This document shows positions 52,280 through 61,235 of a stretch of 64,000 nucleotides of DNA, piece after piece (the stretch's first letter is position 1; every line of letters begins with the position of its first letter). A program made the translations under genes and the position numbers. The stretch lies in assembly GCA_903863035.1 (NCBI GenBank), contig CAIPAT010000319.1, forward strand, positions 1 through 64,000. Reading direction: 5' to 3'. Source of the stretch: an uncultured Lentisphaeria bacterium (GTDB lineage: Bacteria > Verrucomicrobiota > Lentisphaeria > Victivallales > Victivallaceae). Under the pieces are notes generated by a model. The model did no database searches. It saw only the letters and a program-made list of their open reading frames with translations, and was not told where the DNA came from.

Positions 52280-53137
52280 TTAACAACAGGGAACCTTGAC
52301 CCATTCACCGGGCTTTTTCAACGCAGCGATTCCTGCTTCGATCAACGCCGCTATTTCCAGCGTTTCTGTTTTCGGAACCTGCTGGATGCCGGTGTCAAAG
52401 AAATACAGCATCTTTTCGATAAAGCAGGGGAAAAAGTCCGTCATCTGGTTGATGCAAATACTTTTGTCTTCACCGTACTGAAGGGTGATCTGGAAACTCT
52501 GTCCGGGAATGAAATTGACAGTTCCACGACGTTTATCAGCGTATTCAATCAGCATGGCGTGAGCAATGCCGTTTGTAGATTGAAGCACGCGCAGTGCACC
52601 GGAACCGAGAGCTTTAACCAGCATCTCCAGTTGATGAACAGCATAGATTTCAAAACTTCTGCCGCTGCCGACGGTCATCACGGAATTCACCGGCAGACTG
52701 CCGATGTCCGCCAGTGCTTTTTCAAATGCCGATCCAAACCGCAGCGCGGAACTGGACATCAGCGGAGTCGAGTGTTTTTCCGCACTGGCGAACATCCGCC
52801 CGGCGATTTCCAGTGACGGGGCGAATGTTTTATCAATATATACCGGCTTGCCGCTGGTCAGGGCGAGCGCCGACAGATCTTCATGACGTTCCGAATTGTC
52901 CGGCGACAGAACGCAGATGCAGTCGCATTCATCTACCACCTGCTGAATAGATGAGGCTGGACGCACATTCATCTCCGCGCACCACTGGTCAAGGCCTTTC
53001 TTCCCTTCAGGCGTAAACTCCTCCCATGCCAGATTTACCTCAAAACGGTCATTGAATTTCGACTCCTTGATCCACCTGGGATAGTTGTTGGCATGCCATT
53101 CATCTATAAAATAGTCTATAAATCCGATTTTTTTCAT
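52280..53137 (-). CDS. Gfo/Idh/MocA-family oxidoreductase
   Basis: 285 residues. A Rossmann-type N-terminus (MKKIGFIDYFIDEWHANNYP, not the usual GxGxxG) with CDCICVLSPDNSERHED and GKPVYIDKTFAPSLE, the EKP-like motif being DKT here. The C-terminal alpha/beta domain includes SGRSFEIYAVHQLEML. Probably an NAD-linked sugar or inositol dehydrogenase or a structural relative. Follows a related gene by 13 bases; both are downstream of the TTAAAACGTTTTAA operator at 54150. Confidence 0.75.
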   Translation of the reverse strand: MKKIGFIDYFIDEWHANNYPRWIKESKFNDRFEVNLAWEEFTPEGKKGLDQWCAEMNVRPASSIQQVVDECDCICVLSPDNSERHEDLSALALTSGKPVYIDKTFAPSLEIAGRMFASAEKHSTPLMSSSALRFGSAFEKALADIGSLPVNSVMTVGSGRSFEIYAVHQLEMLVKALGSGALRVLQSTNGIAHAMLIEYADKRRGTVNFIPGQSFQITLQYGEDKSICINQMTDFFPCFIEKMLYFFDTGIQQVPKTETLEIAALIEAGIAALKKPGEWVKVPCC

Positions 53138-53150
53138 TATTCAGCTACTC

Positions 53151-54113
53151 CTAAACATGATTTTCTTTATAAACGGCATTTATGATTTCAATGCATCTTA
53201 CACCGTCATGCGCGGTACACGTGATTTGGGTTTTGCCTTCTATCGCGCTGACAAAATGAGCGATCTCTTCGGCAAAGCCGTTACTGGCCTTGACCGGCTC
53301 CGTGGTAAATTCCTTATCAGCAGTTTTTCTGATATTGATGACTTCCGGCTTGGTATAGTCATACTTGATCATACCTTTGTCACCCATGACGATGATTTCA
53401 GCGGTGCCGACACCGGCGACCCAGGTCGCAATCAACGAACCTATCGCGCCATTTTCCGCCTTCAGGGTGATGATGCTTGCATCTTCGACGTCAGTACCGG
53501 CTAAATTCTTGTTCATCAAGCCGTGCTGCGAGGTTACTTCGCCAACCATAAAACGAAAAAGGTCAACGGAATGGCTGCTGGTGTCAAGCATGCAGCCGCC
53601 GCCGGAAATGGCTTTTTTGCTGAACCACTTGTCTTTCATATAAAACGCAGGACCGCAGAAAATATTCTGAAAAAATACGACATTGCCGATCTCGCCGGCC
53701 TGGATGATTTCCTTCATCCTAATAATTGCCGGGAGAAAACGGTGCCGGAATGCGATCATGAACAAAGCTTTGGATTTAGCAGCTGATTCAGCGATGTTCT
53801 GCGCTGCTTCCAAAATATGCGCCTGCGGCTTCTCCATCAGGACGTTAACGCCGTGCTGCAATGCCAGTACCGCCGGCTCTTCATGAGCAACCGGCGGAGT
53901 GCAGATGCTGACCATATCCACAATCCCGGATTTTATCAGACTGTCCGCGTCCTTGAATATTTTTGCACCGGTGATCTCCGCCAGCCTGGCTGACGCCTCA
54001 TTACAGATGTCTGTAACGGCGGTGACTTGGATATTATTACTTTTGTAACCGTCCGCGTGGGCGTTGGCGATTCCGCCGCAACCAATGATACCTGCTCTTA
54101 AACTCATTTTCAA
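53151..54113 (-). CDS. Gfo/Idh/MocA-family oxidoreductase
   Basis: 320 residues. NAD site GIIGCGGIANAHADGY (about 7-22) and MEKPQAH (the EKP motif), followed by GGGCMLDTSSHSVDLFRF with the His/Asp found in active dehydrogenases. Likely cytoplasmic sugar dehydrogenase or epimerase-type enzyme. First gene of a two-gene run with 52280; its promoter region holds the palindrome 54150-54165. Confidence 0.87.
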   Translation of the reverse strand: MKMSLRAGIIGCGGIANAHADGYKSNNIQVTAVTDICNEASARLAEITGAKIFKDADSLIKSGIVDMVSICTPPVAHEEPAVLALQHGVNVLMEKPQAHILEAAQNIAESAAKSKALFMIAFRHRFLPAIIRMKEIIQAGEIGNVVFFQNIFCGPAFYMKDKWFSKKAISGGGCMLDTSSHSVDLFRFMVGEVTSQHGLMNKNLAGTDVEDASIITLKAENGAIGSLIATWVAGVGTAEIIVMGDKGMIKYDYTKPEVINIRKTADKEFTTEPVKASNGFAEEIAHFVSAIEGKTQITCTAHDGVRCIEIINAVYKENHV

Positions 54114-54149
54114 TCTCCATGGTTTTAGGTTAATTCAGGCCGGAGCCTG

Positions 54150-54165
54150 TTTAAAACGTTTTAAA
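54150..54165. promoter_or_regulatory. LacI-type operator (oxidoreductase genes)
   Basis: TTTAAAACGTTTTAAA, a perfect 16-base palindrome with central CG, 37 bases upstream of the 54113 start. The core TTAAAACGTTTTAA recurs at 55081-55094 upstream of the adjacent LacI-type gene. Confidence 0.75.
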
Positions 54166-54208
54166 GATTAACTGTTCTATAATCCCTGATTTTGATTATC
54201 GGTCAAAT

Positions 54209-55069
54209 TTATTTTATCACAGGCGGCGCGGTGCTTTCTCTCACCACCAGTTCCGGCTCCATGAATTTGCTCGTTACATTCTTGCCGTTGATGAGCTCCA
54301 GCAGCATCTGCATTACCATCTGCCCGATTTCTTTTTTGGGCTGTGCAACCGTGGTAAACTGGAATTCCTGAATATCCGAGAACCACATGTCATCGAAACC
54401 AACAATGGAAATATCGCCCGGAATGCGCAGTCCAAGCCCCTCGATAACATGCTTTACTTTGATCGCCTGGGTGTCAGAGTAAGCCGTCACCCCGGTAATT
54501 AAAGGATTACCCTCCAGGACGGCGGCTAAATCTTTTGCTTCCAGAAACTGTACCGGATCAGGAAGGTTATGCCGCCGAATGGCGTCCATATTTCCCGCCA
54601 AACGGTCTTTTTCTATCCTGCAACACGCCAGATACCGGTGTCCCAGACTGATAAGATGGCCGGCGGCGAGTTGTCCACCCTTGAAGTTATCGGTGATTAC
54701 AAACGGATGCCTGCCGCTGTCCTGGGTCGAACAGAACACCATTGGTATTTTACGCCGTTCGACTTTTTCAAATTGTTCGACGTGGACGCTGTAGTTAGAG
54801 GAAAGAATAATGCCGTCCACGTTTTTTTCGAGAAATATTTTCAACTGGGAATCTATCTTTTCTGAAGCACGGGTAATCCCGGTCAGCAAACCGTAATCCG
54901 CCGCCGCCGCGGTTTCGCCGATGCCCTGCATGATCAGATCAAAAAATGAACCGGTGACTGAGCCGGCAAGGTATCCGGCCAGGCGGCTTTTCCGCGATTG
55001 CAGACCGCGCCCGAAATTATTCGGCACATAATCCAGCTCATTTGCCAGTTCTTTAATTGTCACACTCAT
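54209..55069 (-). CDS. LacI-family regulator with truncated HTH
   Basis: 286 residues, about 50 shorter than usual. The sensor domain is intact (AGYLAGSVTGSFFDLIMQGI; GDISIVGFDDMWFSDIQEF; PELVVREST). The DNA-binding end is not: MSVTIKELAN runs straight into ELDYVPNNFGRGLQ, skipping about 30 residues that normally hold the rest of helix 1 and the recognition helix. The frame is kept. Operators with the core TTAAAACGTTTTAA lie upstream of this gene and of the oxidoreductases, so an intact ancestor repressed them. The present protein should not bind DNA well. Confidence 0.82.
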   Translation of the reverse strand: MSVTIKELANELDYVPNNFGRGLQSRKSRLAGYLAGSVTGSFFDLIMQGIGETAAAADYGLLTGITRASEKIDSQLKIFLEKNVDGIILSSNYSVHVEQFEKVERRKIPMVFCSTQDSGRHPFVITDNFKGGQLAAGHLISLGHRYLACCRIEKDRLAGNMDAIRRHNLPDPVQFLEAKDLAAVLEGNPLITGVTAYSDTQAIKVKHVIEGLGLRIPGDISIVGFDDMWFSDIQEFQFTTVAQPKKEIGQMVMQMLLELINGKNVTSKFMEPELVVRESTAPPVIK

Positions 55070-55080
55070 TAATATAACCC

Positions 55081-55094
55081 TTAAAACGTTTTAA
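55081..55094. promoter_or_regulatory. LacI-type operator (regulator gene)
   Basis: TTAAAACGTTTTAA, 12 bases before the regulator's ATG; also overlaps its AAGGG ribosome-binding site. Same core as 54150-54165. Confidence 0.75.
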
Positions 55095-55139
55095 TACTTT
55101 ACTGCCAATTCTTCTATCTGTCAACTGTTTCTCTCAAAA

Positions 55140-55255
55140 TATACTCTACACGGCTGAAATTTTAACATAGATTGTGAAGATTTCGAGAATTGGTTCATAT
55201 TCTGAGAGGCTGCCGATACCGTGGGATCAAAGGCCTCGAAGAGTGCAAATCTAAA
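55140..55255. repeat. Family B MITE-like repeat, right end missing
   Basis: TATACTCTACACGGCTGAAA at the left end and homology to 14882-14997 along about 115 bases; the right terminal repeat is not found. Lies between the divergent regulators. Confidence 0.65.
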
Positions 55256-55399
55256 CTCGAAAGATCGCAATCCAGCAATTGCGGGACGAACGTCTTGCGG
55301 CTGTTAAAATTAAGGAGCAACCGTCCGCTAACTTAACTCCAGGCACTATCACTCATATATTTATTTTCATTCTTTTTTCCTAAAAATTAAAAAAATCTA

Positions 55400-55443
55400 T
55401 TGACAAATCACCATACCTAGATATATACTCATACCAACCTAGA
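55400..55443 (+). promoter_or_regulatory. Promoter and ACCTAGA repeats of the 55474 regulator
   Basis: TTGACA (55400-55405), 18-base spacer, TATACT (55424-55429). ACCTAGA occurs at 55415-55421 and 55437-55443, 22 bases apart, about two helix turns, suiting a dimeric regulator. Confidence 0.6.
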
Positions 55444-55473
55444 CATAGTTAGCAATTCTAAAAGGGTGTCGAA

Positions 55474-56610
55474 TTGATGAATTTACAGTATAAAAAAGAT
55501 ATAATATACAGGGACTTAAAGCAATCCATACTTGGCGGCAAATATGCGCCTGGGGAAAAATTGCCGAAAGAAGAATTTTTTTCCCGTGAACTTGGAGTGT
55601 CTAGAGAAACGTTGCGCATCGTACTGGACAAACTGGAAGCGGAGAACCTGATTCTCCGTTTAAAGAGCAAGGGAACATTTGTTCGTATACATGAAGCGCC
55701 TAAAAAACGCTTTTTAGTTGTAGCAATCCTCAGTGGTGGTAACGAACTGCCGTGTCACGCTATTATGCCGGGTATTGAGCATATGGCGAAAGCGATGAAT
55801 ATCGAGATTGAAACTTGTGATTATTTCTATTTTAACATGCAAAGTCACGAGGAAATAGCTGAACGCCTGAAAACCCGCAATATTAGCGGTATTATTTTAA
55901 TTGCCAACAACTTTAACGGGAATGAAAAGATTATTAAGCTGCTTGAAGGGCACAATGTGCCGGTGCTGCTGTCCTTCGCCTCTCGCAGCGACTATCAGAT
56001 TACCGGCTGGGCGACGCTGGCTGTTGCAGAACGCGCGGCCTGGCGTGACGCATTGAATCATCTGCGAAAAATGGGACACCGGCGCATTGTTACCATGACG
56101 CTGGAAAATAAACCAATCAGGGAATATTCTCACAGCGAGTACAAAGAACTGCTGAAGGAAATCGGGGCGGATGCATCAGAAGACTTGATCGTCTATTGTC
56201 CGTTTGAAAGTAAAGCTATTCGCAAAGCTGTAAAAAAAGTCATCGACCGGCCCATGCAGCCAACTGCTATTATGTGCTTTTCTGATTTCTGGGCGCCGGA
56301 TGTATATCATGCCGTCAAGGATGCCGGATTGCGCATACCGGAAGACATCGCGGTAATGGGATTCGCCAGCGGCTTTAACTGTGAGTATATACACCCGACA
56401 TTGTCAACCATCAATGAAAAATTTGCCGAACTTGGCGGCAAAGCGGTCGAGGTACTGGCAAAAGCAGATCTCTGGTTCAAGCCGGATGATCATCCATACA
56501 GTGCCCCGTTTATAGTCTCCGAATATCGGCTGGAAATACGGGAAAGCACTAATATGAGACGCTTTGAAGAGCAAATAAAAAAACATGATCTTTCGCTGCA
56601 AAATGCTTAA
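55474..56610 (+). CDS. GntR-HTH/LacI-type hybrid transcriptional regulator
   Basis: 378 residues. Winged helix (LPKEEFFSRELGVSRETLRI; ENLILRLKSKGTFVR; about 30-75) then a LacI-type sensor (MPGIEHMAKAMN; ISGIILIANNFNG; IPEDIAVMGFASG) ending in LEIRESTNMR. Its closest relative in this window is the gene at 61236, as the sensor domains are clearly alike (LSTI, EDxAVMG). Followed after 116 bases by a pseudopilin and a secreted DUF4091 protein, its presumed targets. Confidence 0.88.
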   Translation: MMNLQYKKDIIYRDLKQSILGGKYAPGEKLPKEEFFSRELGVSRETLRIVLDKLEAENLILRLKSKGTFVRIHEAPKKRFLVVAILSGGNELPCHAIMPGIEHMAKAMNIEIETCDYFYFNMQSHEEIAERLKTRNISGIILIANNFNGNEKIIKLLEGHNVPVLLSFASRSDYQITGWATLAVAERAAWRDALNHLRKMGHRRIVTMTLENKPIREYSHSEYKELLKEIGADASEDLIVYCPFESKAIRKAVKKVIDRPMQPTAIMCFSDFWAPDVYHAVKDAGLRIPEDIAVMGFASGFNCEYIHPTLSTINEKFAELGGKAVEVLAKADLWFKPDDHPYSAPFIVSEYRLEIRESTNMRRFEEQIKKHDLSLQNA

Positions 56611-56726
56611 TAAACAAATAAGAATAAGATTTAACGCATAATGAGAAGGAAGTTAAACTAAGATACAAATAGTCGCAGGTATCCAGAAAATACAATATAG
56701 AAAACTTATAAATAAAGGATAAAAAA

Positions 56727-57530
56727 ATGAAAAAGTCAAGTTTTACGCTCATCGAACTCCTCGTTGTGATCGCCATCATCGCAATTTTGGCCTCAATGCT
56801 GCTGCCGGCGCTGAATAAAGCGCGCGGCATGGGATACCTGGCCAATTGTACGAATAATCAGAAACAAATCGGCACCGCAATGGTGATGTATGTGGGTGAT
56901 TCCGCAGACTTCTTCCCATGGTATCAGTATGATATTGATGCCAGCACACGCTGGCGCTGGAATACTATTCTGTGTAAAAAATACCAGGTCAGCGGAATGT
57001 CCTTCTGGTGTTCCGCCCGCCCGGACTGGGAATTGAGCAACGTCAGCATTGCCGGACTGTGGAAAACTGCACAAACCAAAGGACTCCCGGCGGTCACCAA
57101 CTATTTCTGGCAGTTTTCATCCTATGGTTATAATGCATTCTATATCGGGAAAGACTGGGTGCGGCCGGCAGGCGAAGCTGATTCGACGGCTAAACTTGGC
57201 AGAATGTCAAAACCGTCTTCGACGGTACTGACTGCGGAAAGCGCCAGCAATGAACGCAATGCCGCCGGCAAGGAAAATGCCGGCGGATATACGATTTATG
57301 CCACTTATTATGCTCCGGGGGCAGGACCTGTAGTGCGGCCGGTGCATGACAACAGATGTGTAGTTGCCTGGGCGGATGGTCATGTCAATACGGTGAAGGC
57401 CAGCACGACTGCGGTTGAAGCCGGCTCCCAGAGCCTGTACACTGCGGCAGGATTCGGGAAAGGCACTGATGTGACTAACTCCTGGACACGGAACGGAAAG
57501 CGCAGATGGTATGACGGAACTAATCCTTAA
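56727..57530 (+). CDS. Pseudopilin-like protein with prepilin N-terminus and H-X9-DG motif
   Basis: 267 residues. Leader MKKSS, then [20 protein letters not shown] and [24 protein letters not shown] matches H-X9-DG. The -1 residue is Ser instead of Gly. The middle part is Trp/Tyr-rich ([18 protein letters not shown]). DNA coding for the N-terminal helix is almost the same as in the genes at 16393 and 62354, even at silent sites. Upstream of the DUF4091 enzyme by 79 bases. Confidence 0.87.
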   Translation: MKKSSFTLIELLVVIAIIAILASMLLPALNKARGMGYLANCTNNQKQIGTAMVMYVGDSADFFPWYQYDIDASTRWRWNTILCKKYQVSGMSFWCSARPDWELSNVSIAGLWKTAQTKGLPAVTNYFWQFSSYGYNAFYIGKDWVRPAGEADSTAKLGRMSKPSSTVLTAESASNERNAAGKENAGGYTIYATYYAPGAGPVVRPVHDNRCVVAWADGHVNTVKASTTAVEAGSQSLYTAAGFGKGTDVTNSWTRNGKRRWYDGTNP

Positions 57531-57609
57531 AAAGATATCAGCGCATTTGAAAAGCAGTTAGCATATTTTCGATAAAAAAGACAACAGGCAAAAAAAGGCA
57601 TACGTAATT

Positions 57610-60042
57610 ATGACAGTTAAAAAGGGTCTGACTCTGGCGTTAATTATTGCAATCCCGCTTCTGACACAGGCGAATGATTCTGTATCGACAAAACCGCAAC
57701 CGGCCGGTTCGAATATTGCTCCTGGCAAAAAATATACCATGTCCCAGAAACCTAATTACACCCTCTGTACAGATGCGGATGATGACAAGCAGCTTACAGA
57801 CGGCAAAATATCCGGCAAAGGATTGTGGACGGAAAAATCCACGGTTGGCTGGCAGAACCGCGGAAGCGTGGAAATAATCCTTGACCTTGGAACTGTGGAA
57901 CCGGTCCGCGAGATTGCTATCAACGTCCAAGGCGGCGCCAAAGGAAATGTCAACTTTCCTGACGCCGCATTTTTTATCAGCGAGGACGGGAAAAAATTCT
58001 ACTTTATCGGGAGCAAGTTCGGCAGTAAAATGGAAGACCGCGGCGAAAGATACAGCGCACGCTACCATTTGAACGATCTGGCGACAAAGGGACGTTATGT
58101 CGCGGTCGTCCTGATAGGTAACGGAACTTTCATTTTTGCAGATGAAATCGAGGCTGTAAATGGTGATTTTTCGCTGCCGTCCGTGACCTTGAACGGGGCG
58201 GTTTATACCGCAGGTAATTTGGCTTCAGCTATTTTGAATATGCGAACCGGGGTACGGGAAATCAACAATTTGCGGCGGGAAATCGCGCCAATGAAAACAT
58301 CGTTAGAGAAAACTCCTGAACTAGTCAAGGAATTTTCCGCCGTTGATAAAGAATTGGACCGTAATGATTTGAATCAACAGGAACGAACCGCGATCCGCGC
58401 CCGTGTCGAAGTATTGAACACCCGACTGGCCCAATCTATCTATCCGGGTAGAAAATTGCTGGTCTATCCAGGCAATGAATGGAAAGACTTCGGAACTTTT
58501 GATATACCGGCCCCGAGTGTCAGTGAAGTAAAATCACTGGCCTTAACCATGGGCAATGACGAATACGAATCCACCTCTTTCATCATTTTCAACGCGACAA
58601 CCCAGCCTCGCGCAATTAAAATATCCGCATCCGAACTTAAAGGCAAAAATGGTGTCATTCCGCAAAACAACATTACCCTGCGTTATGGTGAATGGGTGGA
58701 ATGCAATGATGGTCTGATGCGGCCAGACGCCCTGCCGCTGGCCGATGGTTCAGTACCGGTTGCGGCGGGTACTAACCGGTTATTCTGGATCACAGTGAAA
58801 GGCGACCAGACTCCAGCTGGCGAATATACTGGTTCAATCACGCTGGATGATGGAGAGAAAATTACCATGCCGCTTACTGTAACTGTGCTGCCCGTTTCAC
58901 TCCCGCGGCCGATTCCGGTCTCGACATATAACTGGGCCTATCTCAATTTTGCGCCGACTAAAGCAAACCCGGAAGCAGCAGTGACAGATTTGGCAGCACA
59001 CTATATTGATACTGCGGTTATTCATCCAGCCCAATTGCCGAAATTCACTTTTGATTCGCAGGGCAAGATTACCGCAAAAGATTACGCGGACTTTGACACT
59101 GTCATCAAACTTCATCAAAAAGCCGGAATAAAGAAATTTATGCTTTATTGCAGTTTCGGTGATTTGGGCAGTAAAGCAGCCGGAAAACCGTTCGGCGCCT
59201 GTTCCGGCACAACGAATATTGTGATTAACACCGTTGAATGGAAAAACGCCATGCGCAATATGGTCACTGACTGGGTGGCTCATCTTAAACAACTCGGGGT
59301 AAACTATAATGGGTTTTCCTTCTATCCGCTTGACGAAGCCGGGGATAAACTTATGGACAACGGCGGTCAGGATGTGCTGGCGATGTTCAAAGCGGCAGAT
59401 CCCAAAGCACAGATATTCGTTAACCCAACGGCACACAATACTGTTGCCGGAATGAAGAGAATTGCGCCTTATGTGGACGTCTGGTGTCCGCACATGGTGC
59501 AGAAACTGGACCGAGAACTCCTGGAGTTTTACGCTTCTGAACAGCGCGCCGGTAAACAGATTCAATGCTATAATTGTGCGGGGCCGGACAAAACATTTTC
59601 TCCGCTGGCGCATTACCGCAAAATGCTTTGGCAGGCATGGGCTTATGGTCTGACTGGAGCCGGACACTGGAACTATGCGGATACCGGCTCGAGGTCGGGC
59701 AATGTCAGCGCCTGGACTGATTTTGACGGGGACCGCAATGATTACTCCATCATCTATGATTCCGCAACCGCGCCGAAGCATGTGACTAGAAAGGAGGCAC
59801 AGATACCCAGCCGCCGCTGGGAAGCCTGGCGTGACGGGGTTGAGGATTACGCATATTTGTGGATGCTCAAGCAGGCGGTGGAAAAAGCAAAAAGCTCAGG
59901 CAATAATTCCGCAGCAGTGAACAACGCGGAATCGGTACTGAAATCATCTGTCGCGGCCGTGCTGGAAAATCCTGCAGACATTGCCGTCTATCGCTCTGCC
60001 AGACGCTCCGTGCTTGAAGCGCTAGCCGAACTTAATAAATAG
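57610..60042 (+). CDS. Secreted DUF4091 protein with discoidin-like N-terminus
   Basis: 810 residues. Signal peptide MTVKKGLTLALIIAIPLLTQ, then an F5/8 (discoidin, CBM32-like) domain (about 35-190; LTDGKISGKGLW; VEIILDLGTVEPVREIAINV), a helical spacer (about 215-285), beta-sandwich, and a TIM-barrel-like region (about 425-770) ending in RRWEAWRDGVEDYAYLWML, the diagnostic DUF4091 end motif. Glycosidase activity on a surface glycan is likely but unproven. Last gene of the cassette with 55474 and 56727. Confidence 0.8.
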   Translation: MTVKKGLTLALIIAIPLLTQANDSVSTKPQPAGSNIAPGKKYTMSQKPNYTLCTDADDDKQLTDGKISGKGLWTEKSTVGWQNRGSVEIILDLGTVEPVREIAINVQGGAKGNVNFPDAAFFISEDGKKFYFIGSKFGSKMEDRGERYSARYHLNDLATKGRYVAVVLIGNGTFIFADEIEAVNGDFSLPSVTLNGAVYTAGNLASAILNMRTGVREINNLRREIAPMKTSLEKTPELVKEFSAVDKELDRNDLNQQERTAIRARVEVLNTRLAQSIYPGRKLLVYPGNEWKDFGTFDIPAPSVSEVKSLALTMGNDEYESTSFIIFNATTQPRAIKISASELKGKNGVIPQNNITLRYGEWVECNDGLMRPDALPLADGSVPVAAGTNRLFWITVKGDQTPAGEYTGSITLDDGEKITMPLTVTVLPVSLPRPIPVSTYNWAYLNFAPTKANPEAAVTDLAAHYIDTAVIHPAQLPKFTFDSQGKITAKDYADFDTVIKLHQKAGIKKFMLYCSFGDLGSKAAGKPFGACSGTTNIVINTVEWKNAMRNMVTDWVAHLKQLGVNYNGFSFYPLDEAGDKLMDNGGQDVLAMFKAADPKAQIFVNPTAHNTVAGMKRIAPYVDVWCPHMVQKLDRELLEFYASEQRAGKQIQCYNCAGPDKTFSPLAHYRKMLWQAWAYGLTGAGHWNYADTGSRSGNVSAWTDFDGDRNDYSIIYDSATAPKHVTRKEAQIPSRRWEAWRDGVEDYAYLWMLKQAVEKAKSSGNNSAAVNNAESVLKSSVAAVLENPADIAVYRSARRSVLEALAELNK

Positions 60043-60075
60043 TCCTTTCTCCGGCTGGAATTGTTTTTAATCCAT

Positions 60076-60093
60076 ATTATCTTTAAAGATAAT
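60076..60093. promoter_or_regulatory. Palindrome ATTATCTTTAAAGATAAT
   Basis: Perfect 18-base palindrome just upstream of the ribosome-binding site (AAGG) of the M55-like gene. Candidate operator. Confidence 0.45.
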
Positions 60094-60111
60094 AAGGATA
60101 CAGATTAAACT

Positions 60112-60927
60112 ATGAAAATATATATTCAGACCGATATTGAAGGAGTTGCCGGATACTGCTTTTTTGAACACCGCGATCCGAAAGTAGAAAATGTCCAGCA
60201 TCGCCAGCGGATGTACCGGCTGCTGACGGATGAGGTTAATGCCGCCGTCAAAGCGGCGTTTGATGCCGGCGCGGACGAAGTGCTGGTCAACGACAATCAT
60301 GGCAGCGGCTATAATATCATCTTCGAGAATCTCGATCCGCGGTGCAGAATCATTCACGGCAGGAATTGCAGCGGCCCGCACTGGCTGCCGCTGCTGGACG
60401 CATCCTGCGACGCGCTGGTGCTGGTCGGCATGCACGCCATGGGCGAGACCCCCAACGCCATTCTGCCGCATTCCAAATGGAAAGTAAACGGCGGGGCCAT
60501 TTATCTCAGCGAAGGTTCAATGGCGGCGGCAATCGCCGGTGATTATTCCGTGCCGACAGTATTTGTCAGCGGTGATGATAAGATTACCGCCGAAATCAAA
60601 AGCAAAATTCCGGATATCGAGACCGCTGAAGTAAAACAGGCATTGTCTGTATACCAGGCCTGTTCCGTGATTCCATCCCGCGCCTGCGAAATGATTTACG
60701 CCGGGGTTAAACAGGGCATTGCCCGCAGATCGAAAATTAAGCCTTATTTTATTCCGGGGCCGGTCAAGCTGAATCTGCTTGACTCGCCGACTCATGTTGA
60801 CCTGAAAGAGCTATTCCCGGAGGATATAGAAGCACCGACGATCGATCAGGCTTTCATGGCGTTTGAACACCGGATGAGCTGGACTACTTTTGACACCGCT
60901 AAAGCAAACGGATTTGTTTTTCCATAA
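60112..60927 (+). CDS. M55-family D-aminopeptidase-like protein (DppA-like)
   Basis: 271 residues. Starts MKIYIQTDIEGVAGYC with Asp8 and Glu10, the zinc ligands of DppA; NDNHGSGYN has the His/Asp; GMHAMGETPNAILPHS supplies the active-site His region. Members cut D-Ala dipeptides or related peptides in the cytoplasm. Lies between two cassettes; its own palindrome suggests separate control. The usual decamer-forming C-terminus seems present. Substrate unknown. Confidence 0.85.
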   Translation: MKIYIQTDIEGVAGYCFFEHRDPKVENVQHRQRMYRLLTDEVNAAVKAAFDAGADEVLVNDNHGSGYNIIFENLDPRCRIIHGRNCSGPHWLPLLDASCDALVLVGMHAMGETPNAILPHSKWKVNGGAIYLSEGSMAAAIAGDYSVPTVFVSGDDKITAEIKSKIPDIETAEVKQALSVYQACSVIPSRACEMIYAGVKQGIARRSKIKPYFIPGPVKLNLLDSPTHVDLKELFPEDIEAPTIDQAFMAFEHRMSWTTFDTAKANGFVFP

Positions 60928-61235
60928 AATACAGACGCTAAAGGCCGATATTGATCAGGCTTTTTCCGGCAGTATCTATGCTCTTGAATAAATTTATATT
61001 GTCTTTAGCCTTTCCTTCATCTGCCGGATATTCCGTGTTGGATATTAAAGTTCCCTGGTCGTTAAAAATAAATACGGTTATTCATCCAGAAGAGGACTTA
61101 AAATTCAAAAGAACGGGCAGTAATAGAGAAAAATATTTTTCCTAAAAAAGCTCTATAAGGTATTGACTTTTTTTACAATCCGCCATATAATACCTCATAG
61201 AACCTTTAAAACCAGTATGGTCGGGATTTTCAGAT
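60928..61235. other. Intergenic region with the regulator promoter
   Basis: 308 bases. A 64-codon frame (60951-61145) has no ribosome-binding site and is disregarded. Contains the promoter and flanking inverted repeat listed separately. Confidence 0.45.
61158..61195 (+). promoter_or_regulatory. Promoter and AGGTATT/AATACCT operator of the 61236 regulator
   Basis: TTGACT (61163-61168), 17-base spacer, TATAAT (61186-61191), flanked by the inverted repeat AGGTATT (61158-61164) and AATACCT (61189-61195). Binding there would cover both boxes, so repression by its own product is plausible. Confidence 0.65.

Noticed and set aside
60951-61145. 64-codon frame before the 61236 regulator
   Set aside because: No ribosome-binding site and no similarity to a known protein.
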